Source: Marinomonas spartinae (GTDB lineage: Bacteria; Pseudomonadota; Gammaproteobacteria; Pseudomonadales; Marinomonadaceae). Taken from it: 64,000 bases of DNA. The position numbers and the translations under genes were made by a program. Of this stretch, positions 17,476 to 25,560 are shown piece after piece. The DNA lies in NCBI RefSeq assembly GCF_900089775.1, contig NZ_FLOB01000004.1, positions 340,912-404,911 on the forward strand, given 5' to 3'. The first letter of the stretch is position 1. Each line of letters starts with the position of its first letter. Below the pieces are notes generated by a model, which ran no database searches, was not told the DNA's origin, and saw only the letters and a program-made list of their open reading frames with translations.

Positions 17476-19083
17476 CTATGATTTAGCAGGTGAATGAATG
17501 GTAACGGGAGCGATATGCTGCTCTTTTGCCCTGGCAGGTAAGGTGACGGGCCAGATTTTAAGGGCAACACGAGTGAGCCATTCATCTAGATAAAGCCCAG
17601 CAAACAAGACAATGGATAGCCTGCGTACGGCTGGCCAATGTACTCGGTAATACAGTAGTGCATTTAGTACAAAGAGACTGGTGAAAAGCAGCATTGCCCA
17701 GACGTCGGCCAAAGAAAAGGCATTAATTCGGCCAATGTCTGAAATAGGAATCATTATATCGATGAGTTTTTTTAGCGTAGCGTAAACCACACACAGTAAT
17801 AGACCTACTACTATAGTGTAGACACTCGAGGGAGCATGTTCAGATGTTTGCCACTGGATAATCAAGACAGTAAGCGCTAGAGAAAATAACCACCAAGTGC
17901 TAAAGGCGCCTTCAAAATCAAATAAGGCTTTTACGACAACAACACAGGCGGTGGTGATAGCGATGGTCGAAAACCATTCTTGTCCACTTGGTACTTCTTT
18001 CTTGGGCATACCTTTAACAAAGGGTTTAGAAAGAAGTAGGCGAAGGTGGTCGTTGACTGCATTACCGGAATTTAAGAATGAATAGGCCTTATAGAAAGAG
18101 TGGGCCAATAAGTGCAATAAAACCAGCTCATACATTCCTAAAGCGAATTCGAGCAACATTAACCCCATTTGCGCGCTGGTGGACCAAGCAAGACGGACTT
18201 TTACACTGATGCGAGTTGTCATTACCAAGGCGCTGGCTAAGGTCGAAAACCCTGCCACTAACAGTAGTAACCAAAGAGCCGTGGTACTTTGCGCAACCAG
18301 TGGCGTAAATAACAGTACCATGTAACCACCTAAGTTAATGATACCAGCGTGGAGCAAAGCACTGACCGGTGTTGGTGATTCGACCACTTGTATGAGCCAA
18401 CCATGAAAAGGCAACTGAGCACATTTAATTAAGGCGGCAAAAGCAATGAGTACTGCGGCGATTTGGTCTGTTGTTGTGAGGCGGTATCCCGCGTAGGAGT
18501 CAATGGTTAAGCTGTTTAAAATATCACTAATATAGAGGGTGCCATGTTGTAGGCCAAGCAATACGAAGGCGACTAGCAAAGACAACTCTGCAATACGCGC
18601 TAAGATGAATTTTTTATGGGCCGCTAGGATGGCACGAGGTCGGTCCGGATAGAAGGTCAGTAAATTATGAAGAGACAAGCTAATGCCCAGCCAACCAAAC
18701 CAAAAAATGATTAAATGATTGGTCGTGACTGTGATGGCGACGGATGCCAAGGTAAACATCATCCAGCGGTAGTATTGGTTGCTATTGGCTTGTCCTGCCA
18801 TGTAATTACGGGAGAAAGTAATGAGTACCCAGCCCATGATGCTGACTAACCCCAACATAACTTGGCTTAATGAGGTGTGAAGGATAAGGTCAGAAGATTG
18901 CCAATCATCGGCAAAGAAATAGCTAACTGGGAAGGTCATTAAAAAGATAGCCAGTATACCACGGCTTAACCAAGTGGCTTTAGTTGGCACATTGGTAGCG
19001 GTATCGCGTCCAGCATACCAGCCACCGAATAGATAGGCTAACGGGATGCAGATAGGCAAAAAACTCAAAGCAATGAGAGACAT
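17476..19083 (-). CDS. dabB: DabB, NuoL/MrpA-like membrane subunit of inorganic carbon accumulator
   Basis: A 535-aa polytopic protein of the proton-conducting transporter family (NADH dehydrogenase subunit L/5-like). Core helices contain the conserved charged residues: IKCAQLPFHGWLIQVVESPTPVSALLHAG (about residues 215-243, the lysine and histidines of the antiporter channel) and LLHLLAHSFYKAYSFL (lysine in the broken helix). The pairing with dabA, 12 bp downstream, identifies it as DabB rather than a respiratory subunit. It would couple cation flow to the reaction in DabA. AGAGGT lies 6 nt before the ATG. The divergent LysR-type gene at 19201 is a likely regulator. Confidence 0.88.
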   Translation of the reverse strand: MSLIALSFLPICIPLAYLFGGWYAGRDTATNVPTKATWLSRGILAIFLMTFPVSYFFADDWQSSDLILHTSLSQVMLGLVSIMGWVLITFSRNYMAGQANSNQYYRWMMFTLASVAITVTTNHLIIFWFGWLGISLSLHNLLTFYPDRPRAILAAHKKFILARIAELSLLVAFVLLGLQHGTLYISDILNSLTIDSYAGYRLTTTDQIAAVLIAFAALIKCAQLPFHGWLIQVVESPTPVSALLHAGIINLGGYMVLLFTPLVAQSTTALWLLLLVAGFSTLASALVMTTRISVKVRLAWSTSAQMGLMLLEFALGMYELVLLHLLAHSFYKAYSFLNSGNAVNDHLRLLLSKPFVKGMPKKEVPSGQEWFSTIAITTACVVVVKALFDFEGAFSTWWLFSLALTVLIIQWQTSEHAPSSVYTIVVGLLLCVVYATLKKLIDIMIPISDIGRINAFSLADVWAMLLFTSLFVLNALLYYRVHWPAVRRLSIVLFAGLYLDEWLTRVALKIWPVTLPARAKEQHIAPVTIHSPAKS

Positions 19084-19200
19084 GTATTACCTCTAAACAA
19101 GAACTTAATTGGATGTCACCGATTATGAAGTTTTTATTTGGTTAATAAAAATACATATATTAAAACCAAACGTTCTGTTTTATGTATGTATTGAGGTAGA

Positions 19201-20139
19201 ATGAAGATGAATTATCTAAATGAGCGAAACTGCCCCATGGCGCGATTGAATTACCATCATTTGTATTATTTTTGGCAGGTTGCGCGGAGTCCAAGCTTAA
19301 CGGAAGCCGCAGATATTTTACATATTTCTCAATCGGCTTTGTCTGCGCAAATCAAGCAATTAGAGCACAGTCTGAATGTAACCTTATTTGTACGCCAAGG
19401 TCGAAAATTGATCCTGACGGATGTGGGGCGACGCGTGTTGGCTTATGCGCAAGACATTTTTAATACCGGTGAGGAGCTTGAAAACTTTTTACAAAAGGGC
19501 AGGGCCACACAAGTTCAGCACATTACTTTGGGCATACAGAGTAATCTATCAAGAAATTTTATCGAGAGCTTTATTGAGCCGTTACTAGAAAGTGAGCATG
19601 TGAGTTTTTCTTTGTCTTCTCGTGGGATGACAGATTTACTTAATGGTTTGGTGAACCATGAGTTGGATTTAGCCTTAACTAATCGAGCGATTTTAAGCGA
19701 AAGCCAAGAGACCACTTGGCAAAACCAGTTGGTTGCCCGCCAAGCGGTGGCCATTATCGGGCCTTATGGTGACAAGCCGAACACGGCTTTTCCAGAGGGC
19801 TATCGGGATAAAAAATGGGTTGTGCCGGGAAAAAATACCGATATTCGTTCCTCGTTTGAATCTTTTTGTGCCGCCCATCAATATCAGCCAGAGATAAAGG
19901 CGGAAGTGGACGATATGGCCATGTTGCGATTGTTAGCCCGTGACAGTGGCTATTTATCCGTTTTACCACCAGTAGTCGTCAAAGACGAGATTCAAGCTAA
20001 GTTGCTGCAGGATTATGAAAGCATTCCACAGGCGTTTGAGAACTTCTACGCGATCACGGTGCCACGTAAATTTGCCGCCCAGTCTGTCATTGATTTGATT
20101 CAAACCGCGATTAACCAGTATGCCAACGAGGAGTCATAA
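19201..20139 (+). CDS. LysR-type regulator, NhaR-like, divergent from dabBA
   Basis: A LysR-family transcriptional regulator of about 300-312 aa. The N-terminal winged helix-turn-helix reads LNYHHLYYFWQVARSPSLTE then AADILHISQSALSAQIKQLE, and LNYHHLYYFW is the signature of the NhaR subgroup. The remainder is a periplasmic-binding-like effector domain. The start is uncertain: ATGs at 19201, 19207 and 19237 are in frame. GAGG upstream favours 19201 or 19207, while family alignment would begin at the MARLNYHH codon (19237). It is transcribed away from dabB across a 117-bp gap, the usual arrangement for LysR control of the neighbour. The inducing ligand is unknown; pH, Na+ or CO2 status are guesses from the subgroup and the target. 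Confidence 0.85.
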   Translation: MKMNYLNERNCPMARLNYHHLYYFWQVARSPSLTEAADILHISQSALSAQIKQLEHSLNVTLFVRQGRKLILTDVGRRVLAYAQDIFNTGEELENFLQKGRATQVQHITLGIQSNLSRNFIESFIEPLLESEHVSFSLSSRGMTDLLNGLVNHELDLALTNRAILSESQETTWQNQLVARQAVAIIGPYGDKPNTAFPEGYRDKKWVVPGKNTDIRSSFESFCAAHQYQPEIKAEVDDMAMLRLLARDSGYLSVLPPVVVKDEIQAKLLQDYESIPQAFENFYAITVPRKFAAQSVIDLIQTAINQYANEES

Positions 20140-20177
20140 GTATTCACACTTATGATTATATTCTATAAAGACAGTGC

Positions 20178-20573
20178 TTAGGTGTCTGTAATATGGGAGG
20201 TCAGTAAAAAAAGCATAATACCAAAAACGACAACGGCAATAAGAATAGCACTTATCCCTAAAATATTTAAGGATAAACGATACCAAGTGGGCATGACTTC
20301 ATAGCAGTTGCGTATATTTCTTTTTCTATCTAGACAAGGAAACAGTATAACCCAGCAAAACATCCCTGTTCTTAATAAAGACAGGGGGAAGCGACTCATA
20401 AAAATAAGTTCTCCCTGAGTAAAATGGGGCTCTTTAAAGTAGGTATCTAATAATTTTTTGGGTGTCAAAAATGTCAATAGAGACCAGATGGTAGGTAGCC
20501 ATAAAAAGCCGCCCATAGCGGTAAACATCATCACTAAAAATAGCTGGTCAAACAATCCTTGACTTATTTGCAT
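20178..20573 (-). CDS. Putative immunity membrane protein, copy 1 (distal)
   Basis: A 131-aa integral membrane protein with about three hydrophobic segments (residues roughly 10-35, 65-85 and 103-127) and a conserved central block TPKKLLDTYFKEPHFTQGEL then MSRFPLSLLRTGMF. It is one of three tandem paralogues. Its ATG overlaps, by 10 nt, the stop of a short in-frame relic of the upstream effector gene's 3' end (20564-20611). No catalytic motif is visible. Because it repeats downstream of a protein with a glycine-zipper C-terminus, an immunity role against a membrane-active effector is the best guess. I cannot name the family from memory with certainty. Confidence 0.6.
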   Translation of the reverse strand: MQISQGLFDQLFLVMMFTAMGGFLWLPTIWSLLTFLTPKKLLDTYFKEPHFTQGELIFMSRFPLSLLRTGMFCWVILFPCLDRKRNIRNCYEVMPTWYRLSLNILGISAILIAVVVFGIMLFLLTSHITDT

Positions 20574-20611
20574 ATCTGATCGCCCCCTGACATAGAAGCA
20601 AAAATGTCATA
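20564..20611 (-). pseudogene. Relic of effector C-terminus ahead of immunity copy 1
   Basis: Sixteen codons read YDIFASMSGGDQICK-stop, closely matching the end of the intact effector gene (YDMSGAKVDFASMSGVDQICK-stop). The frame has a stop just upstream (TAG), so this is a leftover, not a gene. Its stop codon overlaps the next start exactly as in the intact effector/immunity junction. Confidence 0.8.
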
Positions 20612-20651
20612 TGCGCGCTTCCTTTTCTAAGGCATTACCCGACAATATTCC

Positions 20652-21044
20652 CTATTTCGCGACATGGGAGGTCAGTAAAAAAAGCATAATACCAAAAAAA
20701 GCTATGGCAAAAATAATGACGTTTATAGTTAAAAATTTTAATGCTAAACGATACCAAGTCGGCATAATTTTATGACAGTCGCGTATTTTTCTTTTTTTAT
20801 CGAGAAAAGGAAATAATAACACCCACCCAAACATCCCTGTTCTTAATAAAGAAAGAGGAAACCTGTTCATAAAAATAAGCTCTCCCTGAGTGAAGTGCGG
20901 TTCTTTAAAATAGGTGTCTAATAATTTTTTGGGTGTAAGAAAGGTTAGAAGAGACCAAATAATAGGTACCCAAAGGACACAGGCCATAGCGGTAAACATC
21001 ATCGCTAAAAATAAAAATTCTCCCGTTTCTTTTGTTATCGGCAT
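20652..21044 (-). CDS. Putative immunity membrane protein, copy 2
   Basis: A 130-aa paralogue of the copies at 20178 and 21131, nearly identical to copy 1 across TPKKLLDTYFKEPHFTQGEL and RFPLSLLRTGMFGWVLLFPFLDKKRKI. It differs at its first ten residues (MPITKETGEF instead of MQISQGLFDQ) and near the end. Three hydrophobic segments are predicted by eye. The start overlaps the stop of a second effector-tail relic. It is the middle gene of the array and is separated from its neighbours by 78 and 86 bp. Divergence at the N-terminus while the core is conserved would fit selection for new specificity or mosaic recombination. Confidence 0.6.
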   Translation of the reverse strand: MPITKETGEFLFLAMMFTAMACVLWVPIIWSLLTFLTPKKLLDTYFKEPHFTQGELIFMNRFPLSLLRTGMFGWVLLFPFLDKKRKIRDCHKIMPTWYRLALKFLTINVIIFAIAFFGIMLFLLTSHVAK

Positions 21045-21091
21045 ACTTTATCAACTCCTGATATAGAAGCGAGATCCACAAATGTGTCATA
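21035..21091 (-). pseudogene. Relic of effector C-terminus ahead of immunity copy 2
   Basis: Nineteen codons read YDTFVDLASISGVDKVCR-stop, homologous to the effector ending but distinct from both the intact gene and the copy-1 relic. The similar frame can be followed a little further upstream. As at the other two junctions, the stop lies within the first codons of the following membrane-protein gene. Confidence 0.78.
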
Positions 21092-21130
21092 TGCATGCCC
21101 TCTTTTCAGGGCATTAACCGACAGCACTTC

Positions 21131-21523
21131 TTATTTCGTGATATGGGAGGTCAGTAAAAAAAACATGATGCCAAAAAATATGAACATAATTAACATAGTA
21201 CTTATTGTTAAGAGTATTAGTCCTATACGATACCATGTTGGCATAACCTCATAGCAGTTGCGTATATTTCTTTTTTTATCTAAAAAAGGTAGAAATAGTA
21301 TCCAACCAAAAATAGATGTTCTAAATAGTGACCAAGGAAATCTGCTCATAAAAATAAGCTCTCCCTGACTAAAATGAGGCTCTTTAAAGTAGGTATTTAG
21401 AAGCTTTTTAGGGGTAAAAAAAGTTAGAAGAATCCAAAGAGGAGGTTGCCATAATAACCCCCCCATAGCGGTGAACATCATGATTAAAAATAGATGATCA
21501 AACAATTCTTGGCTTATTTGCAT
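21131..21523 (-). CDS. Putative immunity membrane protein, copy 3 (proximal to effector)
   Basis: A 130-aa membrane protein, the copy directly downstream of the intact effector C-terminus. Its ATG lies 10 nt inside the effector gene (21514), so translation is coupled and this is the likely cognate partner. It shares TPKKLLNTYFKEPHFSQGEL and the ISRFP-type block (MSRFPWSLFRTSIFGW) with the other copies but is the most divergent in the C-terminal helix. About three membrane segments are visible. No signal peptide or enzymatic motif is seen. The immunity function is inferred only from gene arrangement and topology. Confidence 0.62.
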   Translation of the reverse strand: MQISQELFDHLFLIMMFTAMGGLLWQPPLWILLTFFTPKKLLNTYFKEPHFSQGELIFMSRFPWSLFRTSIFGWILFLPFLDKKRNIRNCYEVMPTWYRIGLILLTISTMLIMFIFFGIMFFLLTSHITK

Positions 21524-22371
21524 ATCTGATCGACCCCTGACATAGACGCGAAGTCCACTTTAGCGCCAGACATGTCATATAACTTTACCGCTCCTTCTCC
21601 TGCACCATAGCTCGCTAAAGCCGAGCCAGCACCAAGCGCTAATGCCGTGACCCAACCTACAGGAGTAGAAATTAACAAAACACCTAAAGCGTAACCTAAA
21701 ATAGAGCCAGCAATTGTAGAAGACATTGTTCCCACAAGAATTTCATTCTTTTTTTGTCGGTTCTGAGTGTGGGCTATACCGTAGCAGCCCATACCAAGGC
21801 TTGCGCCTGTCAGTACTACGCCGCCCACACTCGCTAGTTTAGAAAGTTTGTTTAGTCGGCTTAGATTTTTGGCAATTTTTTCAGTTGCAGGCACTGCCCC
21901 AGAGCGGGCAATTTGTATAGCTTGTTGCGCTGTTTGCCCTTTTAGTAATAGTTTTTCTAGAGGGCCAAGACGTTGTGAAAAGAGAGACAATGCTTTTCTT
22001 CTGCCATAGTCATATTGGCCTTTAGAAATAAGGCCCATTTGATACTGTTTATACAGAGTTTCTACGGTTTTAATTAAGGTGGTATTTTGCTCATGGGTTA
22101 GCACACCTAAGGTGGTTAATCCTGCCCCCAAACCTCCTGATAACCAGTTATAGTTATCATCCAGCCAAGCCATTGCCCAAAATGCTTCTCGTTCTTTTGG
22201 ATCGGTTGGCATGTAGAGTTTATATTGATCTAAATTCTCTCTTTTTAGCGGACTCATCATCAGGTGCGTCTCAGACTGGCTGGACTGATTATCCGAGGCT
22301 AAACACATGCCCACTGAATCGGGGGTCGATATATCGGTCACTACCATAGTTGGCATGATAGAAATTCGCAA
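21514..22371 (-). CDS. Putative LysM-linked membrane-active effector (glycine-zipper C-terminus)
   Basis: A frame of up to 285 aa. From about residue 48 the protein looks well formed: DQYKLYMPTDPKEREAFWAM, then a helical region with QYQMGLISKGQYDYGRR. Two glycine-rich hydrophobic stretches follow: VGGVVLTGASLGMGCYGIAH, and TIAGSILGYALGVLLI with TPVGWVTALALGAGSALASYG near the C-terminus, which ends VDQICK. This is the layout of a membrane-inserting toxin domain, and it is followed by membrane-protein genes that may give immunity. The first 40 residues are doubtful: they overlap the LysM frame in another register, and no ATG here has a good ribosome binding site. The gene is therefore either started internally or broken by a frameshift or deletion. 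I recall similar LysM proteins but cannot name a defined family. Confidence 0.55.
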   Translation of the reverse strand: MRISIMPTMVVTDISTPDSVGMCLASDNQSSQSETHLMMSPLKRENLDQYKLYMPTDPKEREAFWAMAWLDDNYNWLSGGLGAGLTTLGVLTHEQNTTLIKTVETLYKQYQMGLISKGQYDYGRRKALSLFSQRLGPLEKLLLKGQTAQQAIQIARSGAVPATEKIAKNLSRLNKLSKLASVGGVVLTGASLGMGCYGIAHTQNRQKKNEILVGTMSSTIAGSILGYALGVLLISTPVGWVTALALGAGSALASYGAGEGAVKLYDMSGAKVDFASMSGVDQICK

Positions 22372-22471
22372 TGATCTGGCCTAGAGTATCGCCGCTCTTA
22401 ATGGTATAGATGACAGGTTTATACAATGGGCTAACGGGAGGAACGGCTGTTGTTAAATCTAATGTTGTCAT
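22289..22471 (-). pseudogene. LysM domain fragment, probably the severed N-terminus of the effector
   Basis: A 60-codon frame from the ATG at 22471: a short leader rich in Pro and Thr, then KPVIYTIKSGDTLGQIIANFY, an unmistakable first half of a LysM peptidoglycan-binding domain. The expected second half (a line such as NP-x-I-x-x-P-N-x-I-x-x-G-Q) is missing; the frame ends at VFSLG-stop about 15 residues later. The effector core begins in a different reading frame overlapping this segment by about 80 bp. The simplest reading is one gene with an internal deletion or frameshift; a separate short LysM peptide is less likely. Confidence 0.55.
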
Positions 22472-22497
22472 AAAAAGTCCTTTTTACTGCTCAATTA

Positions 22498-22640
22498 AAG
22501 AGGCTGTCGCAAAACTACTGCGCTTGATAATTCAGCGTTAAAAATCGCCTCAAAATGCTCATTTATAGTTATAAACTCCGCTTTTTCGGCGTTTTTTGTC
22601 TTGCCTTATCTTCGCTCGTTACCTTTTGCGACACCCTCTT
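22498..22640. mobile_element. Small inverted-repeat element (MITE-like or IS remnant)
   Basis: Seventeen-bp terminal inverted repeats, AAGAGGCTGTCGCAAAA (22498-22514) and its complement at 22624-22640, differ at one base. The 143-bp interior encodes nothing. Flanks allow a 3-bp TAA duplication if the element is taken as AGAGG...CCTCT. The repeat ends resemble those of insertion sequences common in marine gammaproteobacteria, so it may be a non-autonomous derivative. It sits just upstream of the effector locus. The rest of 22472-22833 holds only the hairpin at 22760. Confidence 0.6.
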
Positions 22641-22759
22641 AAATGTCTTATGTCTACTTATGGATATAGCGATAAGAGAATACGAGACTCAGGTAATTTT
22701 TTGTGGCTAAAAAATACTAGCGTTTTTTACTTAGGTAAACAAGAATGGCTGCCTTGAGT

Positions 22760-22808
22760 ACTAGGTAAAGAATAAGGGTCTCTAGGATTGCCTTATTCTT
22801 TACCTAGT
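22760..22808. terminator. Long perfect hairpin downstream of efeB
   Basis: An 18-bp perfect stem (22760-22777 with 22791-22808), loop 13 nt, 26 bp beyond the efeB stop. A T-run follows only on the plus strand, yet its position after the efe operon suggests it ends or protects that minus-strand transcript. Confidence 0.55.
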
Positions 22809-22833
22809 TTTTACGTTTTCGTGTTTTGTGTGT

Positions 22834-24207
22834 TTAGCTTTCTAGCAGACCTTGGGCAAAATAATCTCCTGGTTTTTTCACGCCTGGTAAGGCAAAGAAA
22901 TAACCACCCCCAAATGGCTTGATGTATTCTTCTAATGGCTCGCCGTTTAAGCGTTCCTGCACTGTGATAAAGCCCGCCTTTAAGTCGGCTTGATAGGCTA
23001 GGAAGAGCAGTCCCATTTCCAGTTGGCCAGCATTGGTCACACCATCTGAGTAGTTATAAGCGCGGCGTAACAGCTGGTGTTGGTTAAAGCCTGGCGTTCT
23101 GGGGTTCGCTAAGCGCATATGGGCATCCAGCGGAATGATTTTGCCTTTTGGATCTTTGGAGTAATCAGGTATGTCGTGTTCGTGTTTCATGCCTAAAGGC
23201 GCCCCCGTACCTCGCTCCCGACCAAAAATGGCTTCTTGTTCTTGTAGCGGTGTTCTGTCCCACTGTTCGACGAAAAAGCGAATGGTTCGTACGGCCAAAT
23301 AACTGCCGCCAGTTGCCCATTTGGGTTCTTGGTTTTCTGGGGTGACGAGAATGACTTCGTCGGCCACTTTTGGATCTTTTGTATTGGGATTGACGGTTCC
23401 GTCTTTGAAACCAAGTAGATTGATTGGGGTTTCTTTACCCGCCGTTGCCGCCACGTGGTTGGAGATAAAACCGTCGCGACGCCAGCGCACGCTCAGTGTG
23501 GCTGGAGTGTGTTTAATGATGTCGCGCATCGCGTGAATCACGGTTTCGGGAGAATTCGCACAGAACTGGATTAACAAATCACCATGGCAGCTTTCGGCTT
23601 GTAAGGCATCGTTTGGAAAGCGCGTCATGTTGACGAGATGCTTGGGTTTTTTATCCGCTAAGCCAAAACGCTCATCAAATAGGCTGGCGCCGAGTGCAAC
23701 AGTGAGGGTTAGGTTATCTGGGTTGATATAAGTGCCTACAATACCAGAGTCTAACGGGGGAAACTTATCCCCTGTACTAGGTGGCTTGCCGCCTTGGGTT
23801 AGAAACGCTGCCCGTTCGGTGAGGGTTTTGAAGAGGCCTTTTAAATCGTCCTTGTTATAAGCGATCACATCAAAGGAAACGAGGCAAGCTGCTGCTGGCG
23901 GAGGATTTAAAATACCGCTTTGGTATGCGCCGTAAAAAGGCTGTTTCATTTGACGGCTGGTGTAAAATTCAGCGTCGACTGAGCCTTCGTCCGCTTTCAT
24001 GTTACCCTCCATCATACCCTCTGATCCGGCCAGTGCCTGAGTAGAGACGGCGCTACCGAGAGCAACAGCCCCGCCAAAGGCGCCAAGACCTTTAAGTAAA
24101 TTACGGCGCTCCTCGACAATTGAGTCATGGTTTTGTTCGGTTTTTTCTGTTTGATTATTTTTTTGTGTCTGTCTGGATTGTAATAGAGAATGAAACGGGC
24201 AATTCAT
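22834..24207 (-). CDS. efeB: EfeB, Tat-exported DyP-type heme peroxidase / deferrochelatase
   Basis: A protein of about 457 aa in the dye-decolourising peroxidase family. A twin-arginine signal is visible near residue 35 ([14 protein letters not shown], then an Ala-rich core ending ALAG), longer than usual because of a polar N-terminal extension. The DyP signature GFKDGTVNP carries the distal Asp, and the haem-ligand His and Arg region lie further on. In EfeUOB systems EfeB oxidises Fe2+ or releases iron from haem in the periplasm. The start chosen is the ATG at 24207, with GAGGGG 6 nt upstream, rather than the frame opening at 24231. It is the last gene of the efe operon, 137 bp after efeO. 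Confidence 0.92.
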   Translation of the reverse strand: MNCPFHSLLQSRQTQKNNQTEKTEQNHDSIVEERRNLLKGLGAFGGAVALGSAVSTQALAGSEGMMEGNMKADEGSVDAEFYTSRQMKQPFYGAYQSGILNPPPAAACLVSFDVIAYNKDDLKGLFKTLTERAAFLTQGGKPPSTGDKFPPLDSGIVGTYINPDNLTLTVALGASLFDERFGLADKKPKHLVNMTRFPNDALQAESCHGDLLIQFCANSPETVIHAMRDIIKHTPATLSVRWRRDGFISNHVAATAGKETPINLLGFKDGTVNPNTKDPKVADEVILVTPENQEPKWATGGSYLAVRTIRFFVEQWDRTPLQEQEAIFGRERGTGAPLGMKHEHDIPDYSKDPKGKIIPLDAHMRLANPRTPGFNQHQLLRRAYNYSDGVTNAGQLEMGLLFLAYQADLKAGFITVQERLNGEPLEEYIKPFGGGYFFALPGVKKPGDYFAQGLLES

Positions 24208-24344
24208 GTTATTCCCCTCAAATATGGTCACTTGTTACGCTTTCGCTCTGCTCCAGCGATTGCGTTAACGGTTGTTGATGAACGGGCCGAATGTCTTCGC
24301 CCATGGCCTTTTGTTCGCTTGTCAAATATGTTGTGCGGGCTTGC

Positions 24345-25490
24345 TTAGTTCAGACCAAGGTTGCCGCGCAGTTTTGCTAAATCTTCCGCCAGTTCGGTAA
24401 TCGGCCCTTTTAAACGCTTTCTGTCCTGCTCAGATAGCTGGGTATAAGGTTCAAACCCCTTGTCGGTTTTGTAGTGTGCCAAAATGTCACTGACCTGTTT
24501 GAGGTTGTTTTCAATGCGGTTTTGCAATGGGGGATTAATCTTGTCCATCATCGGCTTGAATAAGTAGACGATTTTTTGAGCGCCCTCTACATTGGCATTG
24601 AAGTCGTCCAGATCGGTATGGGCGTAACGGTCTTCTTCACCACTAAGTTTACTGGCCGCGACTTCTTCTATGAGACCGGCTGCCCCACCAACGACGGTAG
24701 AGGGTGGGAAGGGCAGATTACGTATGCGCCCCTGTAATTCCATTACATCCTTATCAAGCTGATCGGCTAACGCTGTGGTATTTGCCAAGCTATTAGCTTT
24801 CCAAAGAGCATATTCAAGACGATGAAAGCCTGTGAAGTTTGGGTCTTTTGCCCCCATGGCAAAGGCATCTTCACGGGCGTCGATACGGTTATCTAGATCA
24901 GAAAACAATTCGGCAATGGGTTCAATTCGCTCATAATGCACACGTGCTTGGCTGTAAAGAGCTTTAGCTTTGTCCATCTCGTTGGCGCGGATAGCATCAG
25001 TAAAGGCTTGAGTGGCCTGAGTCAATTGACGGGTTTCATTCATCACATAGAATTTGTATTCGGCAATCGGCCCAATAAAATCGTTACTAGTGATTTTATA
25101 AGGTTTGTTCTGACCGTCGCTTTGTACTATAAGTTTTCCGTGAGGATTGGTTAATAAGCCACAGGTCATCTCATAGGTTCCAGGCTCTAGGGTAACGGTC
25201 ATTTTTTGCTGAAAGCCTGGGATGATGTTTTCCCGTTCGGCAACGACCATAACACCATCAAGAATTTCCCATTCCAGTGCTCGCATGCTTTGGTTACGAA
25301 TAATAAATTGTACTTTGCCTGCTGGAACGGTAAGGGCCATAGGCTGACACTTTTTATCGTTGACCTCGACATGGTATTGCGGGACATCGCTGGCGAATGC
25401 ACTACAAGATGCCAGCAAACTCCCTGTCGTCACTGCCAAAAGAGTAGGTTTTCGCCAGACATTTTTGAATAAAGTGGATGAAGCTGACAT
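24345..25490 (-). CDS. efeO: EfeO, cupredoxin-imelysin periplasmic iron-binding protein
   Basis: A protein of about 381 aa with two parts: an N-terminal cupredoxin-like domain (about residues 40-130, YHVEVNDKKCQPMALTVPAG to TYEMTCGLL) and a C-terminal imelysin/peptidase M75 domain with the metal motif GFHRLEYALW (HxxE). It delivers ferrous or ferric iron to the EfeU permease. The signal sequence ends LLASCSAFASD, so it could be processed as a lipoprotein at the Cys or by signal peptidase I after AFA. The ATG at 25490 has GGAGA 6 nt upstream and is preferred to the longer frame. The imelysin half is clearly paralogous to the next gene. Confidence 0.9.
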   Translation of the reverse strand: MSASSTLFKNVWRKPTLLAVTTGSLLASCSAFASDVPQYHVEVNDKKCQPMALTVPAGKVQFIIRNQSMRALEWEILDGVMVVAERENIIPGFQQKMTVTLEPGTYEMTCGLLTNPHGKLIVQSDGQNKPYKITSNDFIGPIAEYKFYVMNETRQLTQATQAFTDAIRANEMDKAKALYSQARVHYERIEPIAELFSDLDNRIDAREDAFAMGAKDPNFTGFHRLEYALWKANSLANTTALADQLDKDVMELQGRIRNLPFPPSTVVGGAAGLIEEVAASKLSGEEDRYAHTDLDDFNANVEGAQKIVYLFKPMMDKINPPLQNRIENNLKQVSDILAHYKTDKGFEPYTQLSEQDRKRLKGPITELAEDLAKLRGNLGLN

Positions 25491-25560
25491 GTTTCTCTCC
25501 GTAAGCAACACCCGTTTTGAAATCAATCAAACCGGGTGTTTTAGGTAATCGTATAATGGA

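Noticed and set aside
20905..21096. Minus-strand frame MHMTHLWISL... over the start of immunity copy 2
   Set aside because: It overlaps the real gene and the effector-tail relic in another frame, and it shows no conservation with the other two junctions.
22498..22640. Complete insertion sequence
   Set aside because: Only 143 bp, with no transposase frame. Only the terminal repeats are IS-like.
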